From: Lucinisca nassula
Taxonomy: Eukaryota > Mollusca > Bivalvia > Lucinida > Lucinidae
Length of the DNA: 64,000 bases
Assembly: GCA_963580285.1 (NCBI GenBank)
Contig: OY757021.1
Location: 93,297,221-93,361,220, forward strand
Direction: 5' to 3'
The position numbers and the translations under genes are program-made. Shown here in pieces: positions 12,301 through 18,837 of the stretch. A model generated the notes under the pieces. The model was not told the DNA's origin, made no database searches, and saw only the letters and a list, made by a program, of their open reading frames with translations. Numbering within the stretch: position 1 is the stretch's first letter; every line of letters begins with the position of its first letter.

Positions 12301-15300
12301 AACAAACATGGCTCCGACAGGCAGAGAATTGACAGACGAACAAAAAGAAATGCTTGTTGCTTTAAATCAGAAGGGGTTCAGCTCTCGAAAAATTAGTGAT
12401 TTGGTTGGCATAAGTGATAATACTGTGCGGAAATTTCTCGAGCGTCATAGTGAAAGGGGGTCGGTTGAAAACAAGGAACGAACTGGAAGAAGAAGAATTA
12501 CGAGTCAACGTGACGATCGAACTCTGTATCGCATTGTTAAACAGCACAGACGACTGTCACTAACGGATATTTCGGCTGAATTTCACAACCAAAGACAAGG
12601 CCAGCGTGTGTCAAATCGGACTGTGAGAAGGAGGATACGGGAAGACGGTTACCAACGTGGTGTTGTGCCTAAAAGGACAACAATCTCAAAAGTTAATCGT
12701 GAAGCTAGGGTAAGGTGGTGTAAAGAGCATTTAAACTGGTCTGTAGAGAATAATTGGTCTCAAATCATTTTCAGTGATGAAACTAAAGTTGAGCTTGGTA
12801 AGGACAGAAAAGTTTATGTTTGGCGGAAACCCGAGGAGAAGTACAGACCGGAGTGTGTTGGAATGTTCAGTAATGGATCTCCACGTGCCGGGGTATCAGC
12901 TATGTTTTGGGGCTGCATAACAATTAATGGAGTAGAAACATTGACTGAAGTTGAGGGAAATATTGACTCTGAGAAATATATTAGTGTGTTAGACCACCAG
13001 TTATGGCCCGTTATTGCCAAAGACTTTCAGGACAAGCCCTGGATCTTCCAAGAGGACAATTGCCCAGTACACAGGTCTCAAAGGAACGGAAGGAGGAAAA
13101 CGGAATCAACTCTTCAACGTGGCCCAGTCAATCACCAGACATCAATATTATAGAAAATATATGGAGGACAATAAAATGTAAACTTGAATCAAGACTACAT
13201 GAAATTGAAAGACGAGTTGACCTTATCAGAGTTGTGAAAGAAATCTGGACAAGCATTGAACCGCCCAAGATTCGGGACTTATATGATTCAATTCCTTGCA
13301 GACTTCGAGCAGTTGTGAAGGCTAAAGGTTGTATTACAAAGTATTAGGGAGGTAAGTTCATTCCAATTCACAGTTGTTTTGTTTTGTTGCCGTATTCCGT
13401 GTAAGGAAATTGACACAACGTCAATTTGACATTGACGTTGGGTACTTACTTATGGCCACGCACTGTAGATGGTTTCTGAGTCTACATTGCTCAGGCATGA
13501 ATGTCAGAATACATTAGATAAATATGGTAATACAAACTTTTGAGTTCAAACATGAGCAGGTGTCATTTTTGTTATGACTACTTTAGCAAGCCCAGCAACT
13601 GGGATCACTTTCCAGCATAAAAGTTAATGTCATCAGTGATAAGACTGTTCGATGCGTTTAGCTGGAACTGACTACACACATCTGCCATGACACACCCTTC
13701 TCAGTGCTGTTGACCATCACTGACCTTGACCTACTTTTTACACTTGGCTGAAGAATGTTTAGTCTGTGTATGTAGCTCCCTTCAAGGCCTCTTGGCCGGT
13801 CACATCTTTTATGATGCACCCTGCCCAGTGTTGACCAATACTAGCCTTCTCCTACCTTATATGCTTGACTGAATAATGTTTTAGCCTGAATTCAGCTTTA
13901 TTTCTTGAAAAGGCCTCTTGGCCAATGAAACTTCATGCACCATAACACAGCCTGCCCAGTGCTGTCCATTGTTACTGACCTTCACCTGCTTTAGTTTGCG
14001 TGTTTAGTTCTGTTTCTTGAACCCCAAGGCATCTACGCCAATAAAACTTACTACATCCAGTTACCATGGCACACCCTGCCCTGTTTTTTTTTGTTTGTTT
14101 TTTTTTTTTAGTTAATGGCCCCAAAATACTACTTATGTCACAGCCAGCTGGTCAGTTTACTGAACCTAACTTTCCTGGGCTGCTTTATACATAAGTGGTT
14201 AACCAGTTCAGTGCATTTTCTTTTGCCGGAAACTGACAACTGCCCTTCCTGAATCAAAGGAACAGAGAATAACCATAGAAAAGATTTCATGATCGATCTC
14301 CTCGAAGAACGTTGCCGGCACAGCAGTTCTTGTATTTACTGTATGTATTCTGACAGACAGACCTGAGCAAACAGTGCAGACCAAGATGAGATGCTGCAAA
14401 ATGCAGCATCTCATCTGGGTCCACAGTGTTTGCCACTCATCCGGCTATCTTTAGACACAACATCGGATAGAGAATGGTTCCTGTTCATATTTAAGAGCAT
14501 GTATGGTAAAGAGTTTAAGTGTCCGAATATTTATGAAAAGTACAGCATCTATTTATAAAATTCTTACCATAGCAACAGGTAAGGTTGGTATTTTGTGATA
14601 ATTAAAGGGTAGTTTTCCTTAATTCCCCATATAAACCTATGTTGTGGGTATTCATTAGAAGTGCCTCGCCGAGGCACTTCTAATGAATACCCACAACATA
14701 CATTTTTATAGAGAATTGATAAAAACAAGCAAATTCGTTGAATTGATATACCCCGCCGAATGGGTTTTTCGTGTAGAATGGCAAGAAAATATATCTGGCC
14801 AAAATTGAGAAAAAAAAATTGCGCGTGCATCACGGCAGCATAATAATACATATTTATTTCAAGTTTCATTTTATTCCATGCAATAGTTGCTGAGAAGCGG
14901 TTCCAGACAAAGTGAGACGACGAAAATTCCAGAATTTTAATCATTTAAGGGGCCATAACTCTGGGTGTAAAAAGTCAATCCGAAAAAAATTTGTGCGTAC
15001 ATCACCACAGCATAATAATACATATTTATTTCAAGTTTCATTTAATTCCATGCAATAGTTGCTGAGAAACAGTTCCCGACAAAAAAGTGAGACGACGAAA
15101 AATCCAGAATTTCAATCATTTAAGGGGCGATAACTCTGGATGTAAAAAGTAAATCCGGAAAAAAAATGCGCATGCATCACCACAGCATAATAATACATAT
15201 TTATTTCAAGTTTCATTTAATTCCATGCAATAGTTGCTGAGAAACGGTTCCGGACAAAGTGAGACGACGAAAAATCCAGAATTTCAATCATTTAAGGGGC

Positions 15301-16817
15301 CATAACTCTGGATGTAAAAAGTCAATCCGAAAAAAAAATTGTGCGTGCATCACTGCAGCATAATAATACATATTTATTTCAATTTTCATTTAATTCCATG
15401 CAATAGTTGCTGAGAAACGGTTCCGGACAAAGTTAGACGACGAAAAATCCAGAATTTCAATCATTCAAGGGGCCATAACTCTGGATGTAAAAAGTCAATC
15501 CGAAAAAAAATTGCGCGTGCATCACCACAGCATAATAATACATATTTATTTCAAGTTTCATTTAATTCCATGCAATAGTTGCTGAGAAACGGTTCCGGAC
15601 AAAGTGTGACAGACAGACGGAAGGACGGACGGACAACGCCAAAACTATATCCCTCCGCCTTCGGCGGGGATAACTATCCTTCAATTATTACAAAATTTGG
15701 AAGCCTCCTTGGTGCAGTGGTTATGCTACTCGCCTTGTAAACCAGGGGTCGCAGGATCAATCCAGGACTTCTTCAGACTTTCGGATGAGTCTTTAAACCA
15801 AGATCCTGTCTCCTTAGCTGTTGGTGAGATGTAAAACTCAAACACTCACTCAATTATCACAAAATACGAACCTTATCTGATGCTATGTCTTACCTTTACT
15901 ACTGGTGAAGAGAAGATCTTCTGTGGCAGTTACGGACAGAACAGCTTTTGTATGACCCTCTGCTGTATGGGTACACATTAAAGGTGATGATCTCACACTG
16001 CTCAATCTGGCACTGGCTGGGACTATACTGCCCCTGGAAGATTAGGACTTCGTCATTAGAACCCTTTCACCCCTGTGCTTTTAAAGTGGAATCTTTCATC
16101 TTTTGTATTTGGATATGATACCGTAATAATCCTAAGTATTTGGACAGCTAGGCCTAAGCAAACAGTGCAGACCCAGATCAGACTGCTCCTGAAGGAGCAG
16201 TCTGATCAGGGTCTACACTGTTTGCTATTCCATCTGCACTTTTTGGTTTTGGACTCCATGCAGGATCTTGAAACAAATTTTTTAAAAATTTAGGCGCATT
16301 ATTGCAAAACACCTCAAGGGATCTAAACTTTTAGAATTTTTATGGTATTACCCCGAGTTTCTAAAGTGGACGCTTCCATCTTTGCATTCTTGTATACTTG
16401 GAATTAAGACAAAATTATCAACAGGAAGGCAAGCAGTGTTGATCCATAATGAGACATCTCATCTGAATCTACAATGTCTTCAAATGTTTCTGAACTGGTT
16501 TGGAAGGGTTCAGCCTAGTAACTCACGAAAGAAAGTGTTGTATCCGAATTCGATCACAAAGGAGTGCAAATTTGTTCTCACGGGGTAAATATATTTCCAT
16601 ATCAAGCTTATATACCTTTGAGATATATTGAGGTACACATCATGAAACTACTTTTTCAGGCCTTGTAGACAATTAAAACAAAGAATACAAAACACCCATT
16701 GTTTAAAATATGCAGAGAATCTAGCTCATCTGAATACATAATGCAATATTAAACTGATCGAAGTTGACATTCTGCAGTAATTCTGGTATGAATTTCGTTG
16801 CAAAGCGACTGCGACAG

Positions 16818-16869
<52 letters not shown>

Positions 16870-17825
16870 AATTCGGGTTTAAAGTCGCTTTCAACAATTT
16901 TTCAGTCATATCACGACGGTGTCTGGTTGCGACAGGGAGCTCAATGCTCACTTTTATGTGCTGCCTCACTGAAATATCATGTCCCAGACACATTACATGA
17001 TACCACACCCAGTCACATTATCCTGACACTGGGTCGACCAGACCCAGCTCTACCCCGTAAATCTGAGTGCCAAGAGAGGAGCAGCTAGTACCATTTTTAA
17101 CGACTTTGGTATGTCGCGGCCGGGGATCGAACCCGTGACCTCCCATTCCCCTGAGCGGACACTCTACCAACTGAGCTATCGGGGCTGGTCTGCGACTGTG
17201 ACAGAAGAGTTGTACATATGAAAGAAGTTAATATAAGCCTTGTCACAAGACAACCTGATAACACATAATCCAGTCTGCTCAGTTACACAGACCAGCAAGA
17301 GTCTTCAAATTTTAGTAATAGAAATAAGAGATGTTGTACTTTCCAAGCAGTGAAAAGAAAATGTGCCAATCAGACTTCTCAAAAGCATGCTGGGCCCAGA
17401 TGTTCAAAGCATTATTAGCTTAATGACCTCTTTAGTGGTCAAATATGCTGGTATTTTTGCTGAAAAAATGTGAGTAGCTTTTGCATATGCAAAAATATTA
17501 GCAAAATTGCCATATTAAATGATCGAATTTTTAATGATTTGTTAACTAACAAGGCTGTTAGTTTTGAACAACTGGCCCCTGATCTGCACCTTGCCAAAAA
17601 CAGGTTTTCTCATGATGTAGTTTACCAGGCAAGATGCAAACTATCTCCTATTTCTTACCTTTTGGCACTAGTATCCGAGATTCCAGCAGTTGAACTAGTG
17701 AGGCGAGAGAACACATTTCCATCGGTGAGGCGTTCCGATCTTCGTGACGGCTGTGGGGAGGAGGGTGGGGTAGTGTCAGAAGATGTGGCATTGTCTCTGC
17801 ATGATAAAGAAGATACTATGACAAT
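126..17825 (-). CDS. KIF21: KIF21-type kinesin, 3' part: linker and WD40 propeller in seven exons (partial)
   Basis: Seven minus-strand exons in gene order: 17825..17659, 16033..15894, 11686..11503, 7911..7753, 6513..6396, 3407..3237, 325..126. All six introns are GT-AG and the reading phase agrees across every junction, giving about 380 residues. The product matches the end of the kinesin-4 family members KIF21A/B: a Ser/Pro-rich linker with the NVFSRLT signature, then six complete WD40 blades and part of a seventh. In the family this propeller follows an N-terminal motor and long coiled coil, and the protein restrains microtubule growth at plus ends in axons and cilia (family knowledge). 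The final exon is off the left edge. No motor or coiled-coil exon was found up to 64000, so the upstream intron is very long or those exons were missed. Introns contain only repeats. Confidence 0.93.
326..659. other. KIF21 intron, no recognisable feature
   Basis: About 330 bp of AT-rich intron sequence. I see no repeat family shared with the rest of the window and no exon-like reading frame. Confidence 0.5.
660..878. mobile_element. Palindromic MITE-like element in KIF21 intron
   Basis: Imperfect inverted repeat with arms of about 75 bp: the left arm reads AAAATGGCTACTTT...CTGATGAAAA (about 699..722) and the right arm reads its complement, TTTTCATCAG..AAAGTAGCCATTTTG (about 810..837). Outer parts (GTGCATT / AATGCAC, CACCCATG / CATGGGTG) also pair. 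A fragment resembling the end of family L follows at about 880..955. Confidence 0.6.
976..1350. other. KIF21 intron, no recognisable feature
   Basis: Contains a G-rich stretch (about 1040..1130) and otherwise AT-rich sequence. I see no coding or repeat signal here. Confidence 0.4.
1351..2491 (+). mobile_element. Helentron/HINE-like element h1 with 191-bp tandem core
   Basis: Left end AACTAGTAAGGTCAGA with a small hairpin (GTCAGAGGGTCTGAC) followed by TATAGCCCCGC. The right end has a GACAGACAGACGG tract, then a hairpin ending GCGGGGCTATAATTA. TATAGCCCCGC and GCGGGGCTATA form subterminal inverted repeats. The interior is a tandem array. This layout (short hairpin, subterminal repeats, tandem core, 3' simple repeat and stem) is that of non-autonomous Helentrons ('pearl' elements) of bivalves. 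No coding capacity is seen. Confidence 0.72.
1480..2400 (+). repeat. Tandem array, 191-bp unit, about 4.5 copies
   Basis: The phrase AAAAATTGTCTAAG recurs at about 1671, 1862, 2054 and 2245, giving spacings of 191, 192 and 191. Each unit also contains CACATCTTCAGACCTATATG. The first copy is the most diverged and the last three are almost identical, suggesting recent homogenisation. Confidence 0.9.
2492..2825. other. KIF21 intron, unclassified T-rich sequence
   Basis: An open frame of about 120 codons runs through here on the plus strand, but its residues are dominated by F, L, V and C from a T-rich stretch and it continues into a SINE. I do not treat it as coding. Confidence 0.4.
2826..3106 (+). 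mobile_element. SINE family F, copy 1
   Basis: Matches the family consensus from TTGAAGAAATATATGGGCTG through GTTGACGGGGACGTTAAACC, ending in CAAACAAACAAACAAA. Six other copies in the window share the body. The 5' end (GCCCCCGCCCATCGGGG) is missing here, so this copy is slightly 5'-truncated. Confidence 0.8.
3155..3236. mobile_element. Hairpin with variant core, next to KIF21 exon
   Basis: AGCAAAGACTCAGATCAG pairs with CTGATCAGTCTTCACTGAT. A related hairpin at about 49690..49765 has the same GCAAAGACTC start and ends GCTGATAGCATGAGC. It resembles the AAACAGTG core of families A-H but differs in sequence. It ends just before the splice donor at 3236. Confidence 0.5.
3237..3407 (-). CDS. KIF21: KIF21 exon: WD40 blade 5
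   Basis: 171 nt, exactly 57 codons in phase 0, acceptor CTTTAG and donor GTGAGG. It encodes [30 protein letters not shown] and [16 protein letters not shown]. The EPPHYDGI...LFSGSRD..IKKWDL pattern is diagnostic for KIF21 (human: [30 protein letters not shown]). Confidence 0.95.
3742..4003 (+). mobile_element. Helentron/HINE-like element h2, short
   Basis: Starts CAACTAGAGCTGCCG, with TTATACCCCCCC close behind. Ends in a GACGACGACAACGACAGACG tract and a hairpin (CTATATACCCCC ... GCGGGGGTATAATAA). There is only one interior unit, so this looks like a collapsed form of the tandem-core elements. Confidence 0.65.
4351..4379. repeat. Simple repeat (C)n(CA)n
   Basis: A run of seven C followed by about 13 CA dinucleotides. 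Confidence 0.95.
4977..5549 (+). mobile_element. Helentron/HINE-like element h3 with 171-bp core
   Basis: Left end AACTAGACAAAAGTGCCCAG with a small hairpin (GTGCCCAGTGGGGCAC) and TATACCCC. Right end has ACAGACAGACAGATGG, then CTATATACCCCC and GCCGGGGCTATAATTA. About 2.5 tandem units: CAGTAGTTATTGAG falls at about 5089 and 5260 (171 bp apart). Confidence 0.7.
5961..6233 (+). mobile_element. SINE family T, 5'-truncated copy
   Basis: Same body as the full copy at 16819..17191: GCGACATAC.AAAGTCG, CTAGCTGCTCCTC, GATTTACGGGGTAGAGCT, GTCAGGATAATGTGACTGGG and the tail GAAAGCGACGTTAAACCC followed by (CA)n. The tRNA-like head is missing. Confidence 0.85.
6396..6513 (-). CDS. KIF21: KIF21 exon: WD40 blade 4
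   Basis: 118 nt, acceptor GTTTCAG and donor GTAGGA. It encodes [20 protein letters not shown], then [13 protein letters not shown]. The last segment is identical to the human KIF21A motif [10 protein letters not shown]. The GH dipeptide is retained. The exon starts with the G that completes the Arg codon of the previous exon and ends on a whole codon. Confidence 0.94.
6735..6931 (+). mobile_element. Helentron/HINE-like fragment h4
   Basis: GTTATAGCCC at the left. At the right, GACAAACAGACAGACAAAC, then CTGACTCCTATTTATCCCC and TTTGCAGGGTATAATTAAT, which is the same right-end layout as h2. Confidence 0.5.
6932..7463. other. KIF21 intron, no recognisable feature
   Basis: Contains two partial copies of 'CAGTTTGTAGAAATGCTTA.TGCAGGA' about 140 bp apart, suggesting an old local duplication. 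I see nothing else here. Confidence 0.4.
7464..7745. mobile_element. Palindromic MITE family E
   Basis: Ends ATGAAAACATGCCTAT and ACAGGTGTGTTTTGCGTGAT form terminal inverted repeats. The centre is a hairpin (GGTTGAGTACTCGTTAGAACC/GAGGTGGTTCTAATGAGCACC). The family consensus has TATAGGCGTGTTTTCGTGAT ends and the hairpin GTACTCGTTAGAACCGCCTC. Other copies: 19214, 47911, 50523, 63510. Confidence 0.8.
7753..7911 (-). CDS. KIF21: KIF21 exon: WD40 blade 3
   Basis: 159 nt, acceptor TTTTCCAG and donor GTTGGT. It encodes SSGLTQEGP, a short divergent loop, then [20 protein letters not shown] and [13 protein letters not shown]. Human KIF21A has GENQINQIALNPTGTFLYA and GNAVRMWDLKR here. The donor GTTGGT is weaker than consensus, and a palindromic element (7464..7745) ends about one base past it, so intron sequence next to this splice site is largely transposon-derived. 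Confidence 0.95.
8098..8368 (+). mobile_element. Helentron/HINE-like element h5
   Basis: Starts CTCAACTAGAGCAAAGTC with hairpin CAATTGGGGGCCAATCG and CAAATATCCACACTTTTG. The right part has a (GACA/GATG)n tract at 8266..8312, then AAAAGTGCGGATATAAAAA. TATCCACACTTTT and AAAAGTGCGGATA are the subterminal inverted repeats. Confidence 0.6.
8401..11306 (+). mobile_element. Helentron/HINE-like element h6, copy 1 (166-bp core)
   Basis: Left end ACAAGAGGGCCAGGCCCTGG then CGCTCACCTGATCC. Right end CACGTACGCACGACGGAC, AAAAAGTGATCCC, AAGCTCACCTTGTC and a hairpin ending GACAGGTGAGCTAAAA. GCTCACCTG / CAGGTGAGC are subterminal inverted repeats. About 15 tandem units lie between. The 3' module (ACCGGAACCATTTGAACAAC ... 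GGAGGAGATGTCG) occurs twice, at about 10258..10408 and 11063..11215. It fills most of the KIF21 intron between the exons at 7911 and 11503. Confidence 0.8.
8600..11060 (+). repeat. Tandem array, about 166-bp unit
   Basis: GCGGGGGCATTTTTGGCCCC and CAATCTTGGTAGGGGTCCAC recur about every 165-166 bp (for example 9142, 9307, 9473). Early units are diverged; units after 9100 are near-identical. Confidence 0.92.
11503..11686 (-). CDS. KIF21: KIF21 exon: end of WD40 blade 1 and blade 2
   Basis: 184 nt, acceptor CTTACAG and donor GTATGA. It encodes DRTAKGWDL, then [29 protein letters not shown] and CIKTL, closely following the human KIF21A order GHPNNVVSVKY / VFTVSTSYIKVWDIRD / CIRTL. One residue is odd: the position before the blade 1 Trp-Asp is Gly (GGT), where the family has a branched hydrophobic residue (KVWNL). 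One T-to-G change could cause this. The exon ends with AG, which joins T of the next exon to restore Ser. Confidence 0.95.
11742..11964. mobile_element. Palindromic MITE family H, copy 1
   Basis: Left end CCATTGTATACCAGTGGA, right end GCATATACTGGGTTAA, with the shared core AAATAGTGCAGGCC..GATCAGACGC paired with GCGTTTGATCTGTGCC. Compare the intact copy at 21086..21316, which is flanked by TTAA. Confidence 0.75.
12076..12129. mobile_element. Left arm of a family A MITE, cut by the Tc1 insertion
   Basis: TTAACCCTTGTCCTGCAGAA ... CTATACCTTTGCAAACAGTG matches the left arm of family A up to the TA where the Tc1 element starts. Confidence 0.75.
12130..12156 (+). repeat. Left terminal inverted repeat of the Tc1 element
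   Basis: Begins CACTGCTTGGCCATAAG, immediately after a TA dinucleotide. Confidence 0.9.
12308..13347 (+). pseudogene. Tc1-like transposase, frameshifted
   Basis: From the ATG at 12308: an N-terminal helix-turn-helix region (about residues 10-50, [18 protein letters not shown]), a second HTH-like segment (about 80-115, [12 protein letters not shown]), then the DDE catalytic domain with D157 in IIFSDETKV and D250 in QEDNCPVH. The frame then stops at 13153. The rest ([14 protein letters not shown] and the C-terminus to KCITKY-type end) is read in another frame ending at 13347. Between the second Asp codon and the catalytic Glu codon (13153..13155) there are 95 nt. The DD34E family expects 102, so a 7-bp deletion near 13070..13090 explains both the shift and the short spacing. 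Catalytic residues otherwise look intact. Confidence 0.92.
13439..13465 (-). repeat. Right terminal inverted repeat of the Tc1 element
   Basis: On the minus strand it begins CAGTGCGTGGCCATAAG. TA follows at 13466. It matches the left repeat at 25 of 27 positions. Confidence 0.9.
13466..13535. mobile_element. Right flank of the Tc1 insertion: family C MITE arm
   Basis: CTGAGTCTACATTGCTCAGG then GTCAGAATACATTAGATAAA match the right arm of family C, whereas the left flank matches family A. Confidence 0.6.
13600..14090 (+). repeat. Degenerate tandem repeat, about 125-bp unit
   Basis: CTGCCCAGTG.TG (or variants) recurs at about 13699, 13824, 13948 and 14076. Each unit also has 'AAGGCCTCTTGGCC' or 'GACCTTGACCTAC'-like text. 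Roughly three to four old copies. Confidence 0.6.
14090..14334 (-). mobile_element. SINE family M fragment
   Basis: Reads, in reverse, the tail (GCCATTAACTAAAAAAA..) and body (AAATCTTTTCTATGGTTATT, CAGGAAGGGCAGTTGTCAGT) found in the full M copy at 27505..28105. Confidence 0.6.
14335..14545. mobile_element. Palindromic MITE family C
   Basis: ATTCTGACAGACAGACCTGA, core GCAAACAGTGCAGACC..GATGAGATGC paired with GCATCTCATCTGGGTCCACA, then the right arm GGTAAAGAGTTTAAGTGTCC. Same layout as 29566..29770. Confidence 0.75.
14634..14706. repeat. Perfect hairpin, E-type core in different flanks
   Basis: TATGTTGTGGGTATTCATTA...GTGCCTCG pairs with CGAGGCACTTC and the exact complement. Arms of about 36 bp are almost without mismatch. 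The core resembles family E but the flanks do not. Confidence 0.85.
14740..15672 (+). mobile_element. Helentron/HINE-like element h7 with 173-bp core
   Basis: Left end has TATACCCCGCCGAATGGG. Right end has GACAGACAGACGGAAGGACG, then CTATATCCCTCCGCCTTCGG and CGGGGATAACTA. Five tandem units: CAGCATAATAATACAT at about 14836, 15008, 15183, 15356 and 15528 (172-175 bp apart). Confidence 0.75.
15697..15849 (+). mobile_element. SINE family S with target-site duplication
   Basis: tRNA-like head: A box TTGGTGCAGTGGTTA and B box GGGTCGCAGGATCAATCC. Tail: GTAAAACTCAAACACTCACT. Flanked by 16-bp direct repeats TCAATTATTACAAAAT (15681..15696) and TCAATTATCACAAAAT (15850..15865), which show retroposition. 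The right repeat ends 28 bp before the KIF21 exon edge at 15894. Confidence 0.88.
15894..16033 (-). CDS. KIF21: KIF21 exon: WD40 blade 1
   Basis: 140 nt between acceptor CTTCCAG and donor GTAAGA. It encodes the start of the propeller: [14 protein letters not shown] then DLLFTSSKD, nearly the same as the human KIF21A blade 1 pattern ([11 protein letters not shown]...LLFTGSKD). The conserved GH dipeptide is present. The exon ends one base into the Asp codon completed by the next exon. It lies 44 bp to the left of a SINE (15697..15849) that ends short of the donor. Confidence 0.93.
16118..16349. mobile_element. Palindromic MITE family B, copy 1
   Basis: Left arm CCGTAATAATCCTAAGTATT then GGCCTAAG. 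Core 16160..16223 (64 nt). Right arm ends AATTTTTATGGTATTA. The arms (TAATCCTAAGTATT / AATTTTTAGGATTTTTATGG in better copies) form terminal inverted repeats. Similar copies at 38548, 49842 and 60149. Confidence 0.78.
16360..16620. mobile_element. Degenerate palindromic element
   Basis: Contains TTTCTAAAGTGGACGCTTCCATC (seen also near 16085 and 62800) and a decayed core (GCAGTGTTGATCCATAATGAGACA / TCTCATCTGAATCTACAATG). Old copy. Confidence 0.45.
16819..16867. repeat. (GT)n microsatellite, SINE tail
   Basis: About 24 GT dinucleotides forming the 3' tail of the SINE on the minus strand. Confidence 0.95.
16819..17191 (-). mobile_element. SINE family T, full length, in KIF21 intron
   Basis: On the minus strand it starts with a clear tRNA-like head: A box TAGCTCAGTTGGTAGAGTG and B box GGGTTCGATCCCCGG. 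The body contains GATTTACGGGGTAGAGCT and GTCAGGATAATGTGACTGGG. The tail GAAAGCGACTTTAAACCCG is followed by (AC)n. It is flanked by 14-bp repeats GCGACTGCGACAGA (16805..16818) and GCGACTGTGACAGA (17192..17205). The head is well enough preserved to be mistaken for a tRNA gene. Confidence 0.92.
17395..17583. mobile_element. MITE family L, copy 1
   Basis: Left GGGCCCAGATGTTCAAAGCATTA, right TAGTTTTGAACAACTGGCCCC. The ends are inverted repeats (GGGCCAGTTGTTCAAA). Interior has AAAAATGTGAGTAGCTT, shared with 30900..31127. Confidence 0.75.
17659..17825 (-). CDS. KIF21: KIF21 exon: Ser/Pro-rich linker before the WD40 domain
   Basis: 167 nt, acceptor ATACAG and donor GTAAGA, entering in phase 0 and leaving two bases. 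It encodes 55 residues including [10 protein letters not shown] and [10 protein letters not shown]. The second motif matches the 'LNVFNRLT' segment just before the propeller of human KIF21A. The segment is low-complexity and hydrophilic, as in the family. It is the most 5' KIF21 exon I can support. The open frame runs on upstream to an ATG at 17891, but the strong polypyrimidine acceptor favours an internal exon over a first exon. Confidence 0.85.
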
Positions 17826-17935
17826 CTGTATAAAAAATGAACATGTATCAGGAACAATTATGACCCGTTGCTGGTCACATCTCGTCAACAATGCATAAAA
17901 TTCCTTATTTTGTGACTTTGACCTAAATGTATCAA

Positions 17936-18704
17936 AACTAGAGCTGTCAGTGAAACTGACTAGGGCCCCGGCAGCGCTATCAGAGGAGTAGGAAAATGTT
18001 GATGTTAAAAAAGACGTTTTTTTTTCCCTTTCACCTCTAAGTATGACCTTGACCTTTGAGGTACGGACCTGGGTCTTGCGCGTGACACACTGTCACATTA
18101 TGGTTAATATTTCTGCTGAGTAATATTTAAATCCATCCAGGTATAAGAAAGTTATAGATTGGACACAATAAAAAAGATGCTTTTTTGACCTTTTATCGCT
18201 AAGTATGACCTTGACCTTTGAGGTACGGCTGTGGGTCTTGCGTGTGACACTTCGTCACATTATGGTTAACATTTCTGCCAAGTAATATTTAAATCCATCC
18301 AGGAATAATAACAAAGTTATTAATTGGACACAGGAAAGACCCTTTTTTGACCTTTAACCTCTAAGTATGACCTTGACCTTTGAGGTACGGACCTGAGTCT
18401 TGCGCGCAACACTCCATCACATTATGGTTAACATTTCTGCCAAGTAATATTTAAATCCATCCAGGAATAAGAAAGTTATGGAGGATAAAAAAATTTGTGG
18501 ACGGACAGACGGACAGACAGACAGACAGACAGACGGACGGACAGAATGATGCCAAGTAATATTTAAATCCATCCAGGAATAATAAAAAGTTATGGAGGAT
18601 AAAAAAATTTGTGGACGGACAGACGGACGGACAGACAGACAGACAGACGGACGGACAGAGTGATTACTATAGGGCACCCACACTTTCAGTGCGGGGCCCT
18701 AATG
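17936..18704 (+). mobile_element. Helentron/HINE-like element h8 with 162-bp core
   Basis: Left AAACTAGAGCTGTCAGTGAA with hairpin GTCAGTGAAACTGAC and TAGGGCCCCGGC. Right (GACGGACAGAC)n, then CTATAGGGCACCC and GTGCGGGGCCCTAAT. Tandem unit: TATGACCTTGACCTTTGAGG at about 18043, 18204 and 18366. The right simple-repeat block is itself duplicated (18490..18545 and 18605..18660). Confidence 0.75.
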
Positions 18705-18837
18705 AAGGAGTAGCATAAAGTGAAACTTAAACAATAAAATGCCAATCACGACAATTGTCATATGCTTTGTCGTCTGCCGGTTACTTTAGAAGTCATTTTT
18801 GCAAACAGTGTGGACCCAGATCAGACTGCTCCTAGAG

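Larger units (their letters stand above)
12130..13465 (+). mobile_element. Tc1-type DNA transposon, 1336 bp, TA target
   Basis: Terminal inverted repeats of 27 bp at 12130..12156 and 13439..13465 share TGGCCATAAGTAAGTACCCA and differ at two positions near the tip. TA flanks both sides (12128..12129 and 13466..13467), the Tc1/mariner target duplication. The interior holds one transposase gene, broken by a frameshift, so this copy is probably non-autonomous now. It sits in the KIF21 intron, inserted into the hairpin core of an older palindromic element. Confidence 0.93.

Noticed and set aside
17110..17190. Possible tRNA gene on the minus strand
   Set aside because: A and B boxes are excellent, but it is continuous with a SINE body and tail and is flanked by a target duplication.
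17825..17891. Alternative start of KIF21 at the ATG at 17891
   Set aside because: A strong TTTTTTATACAG acceptor lies between this ATG and the conserved segment, and the residues before it show no similarity to the family.
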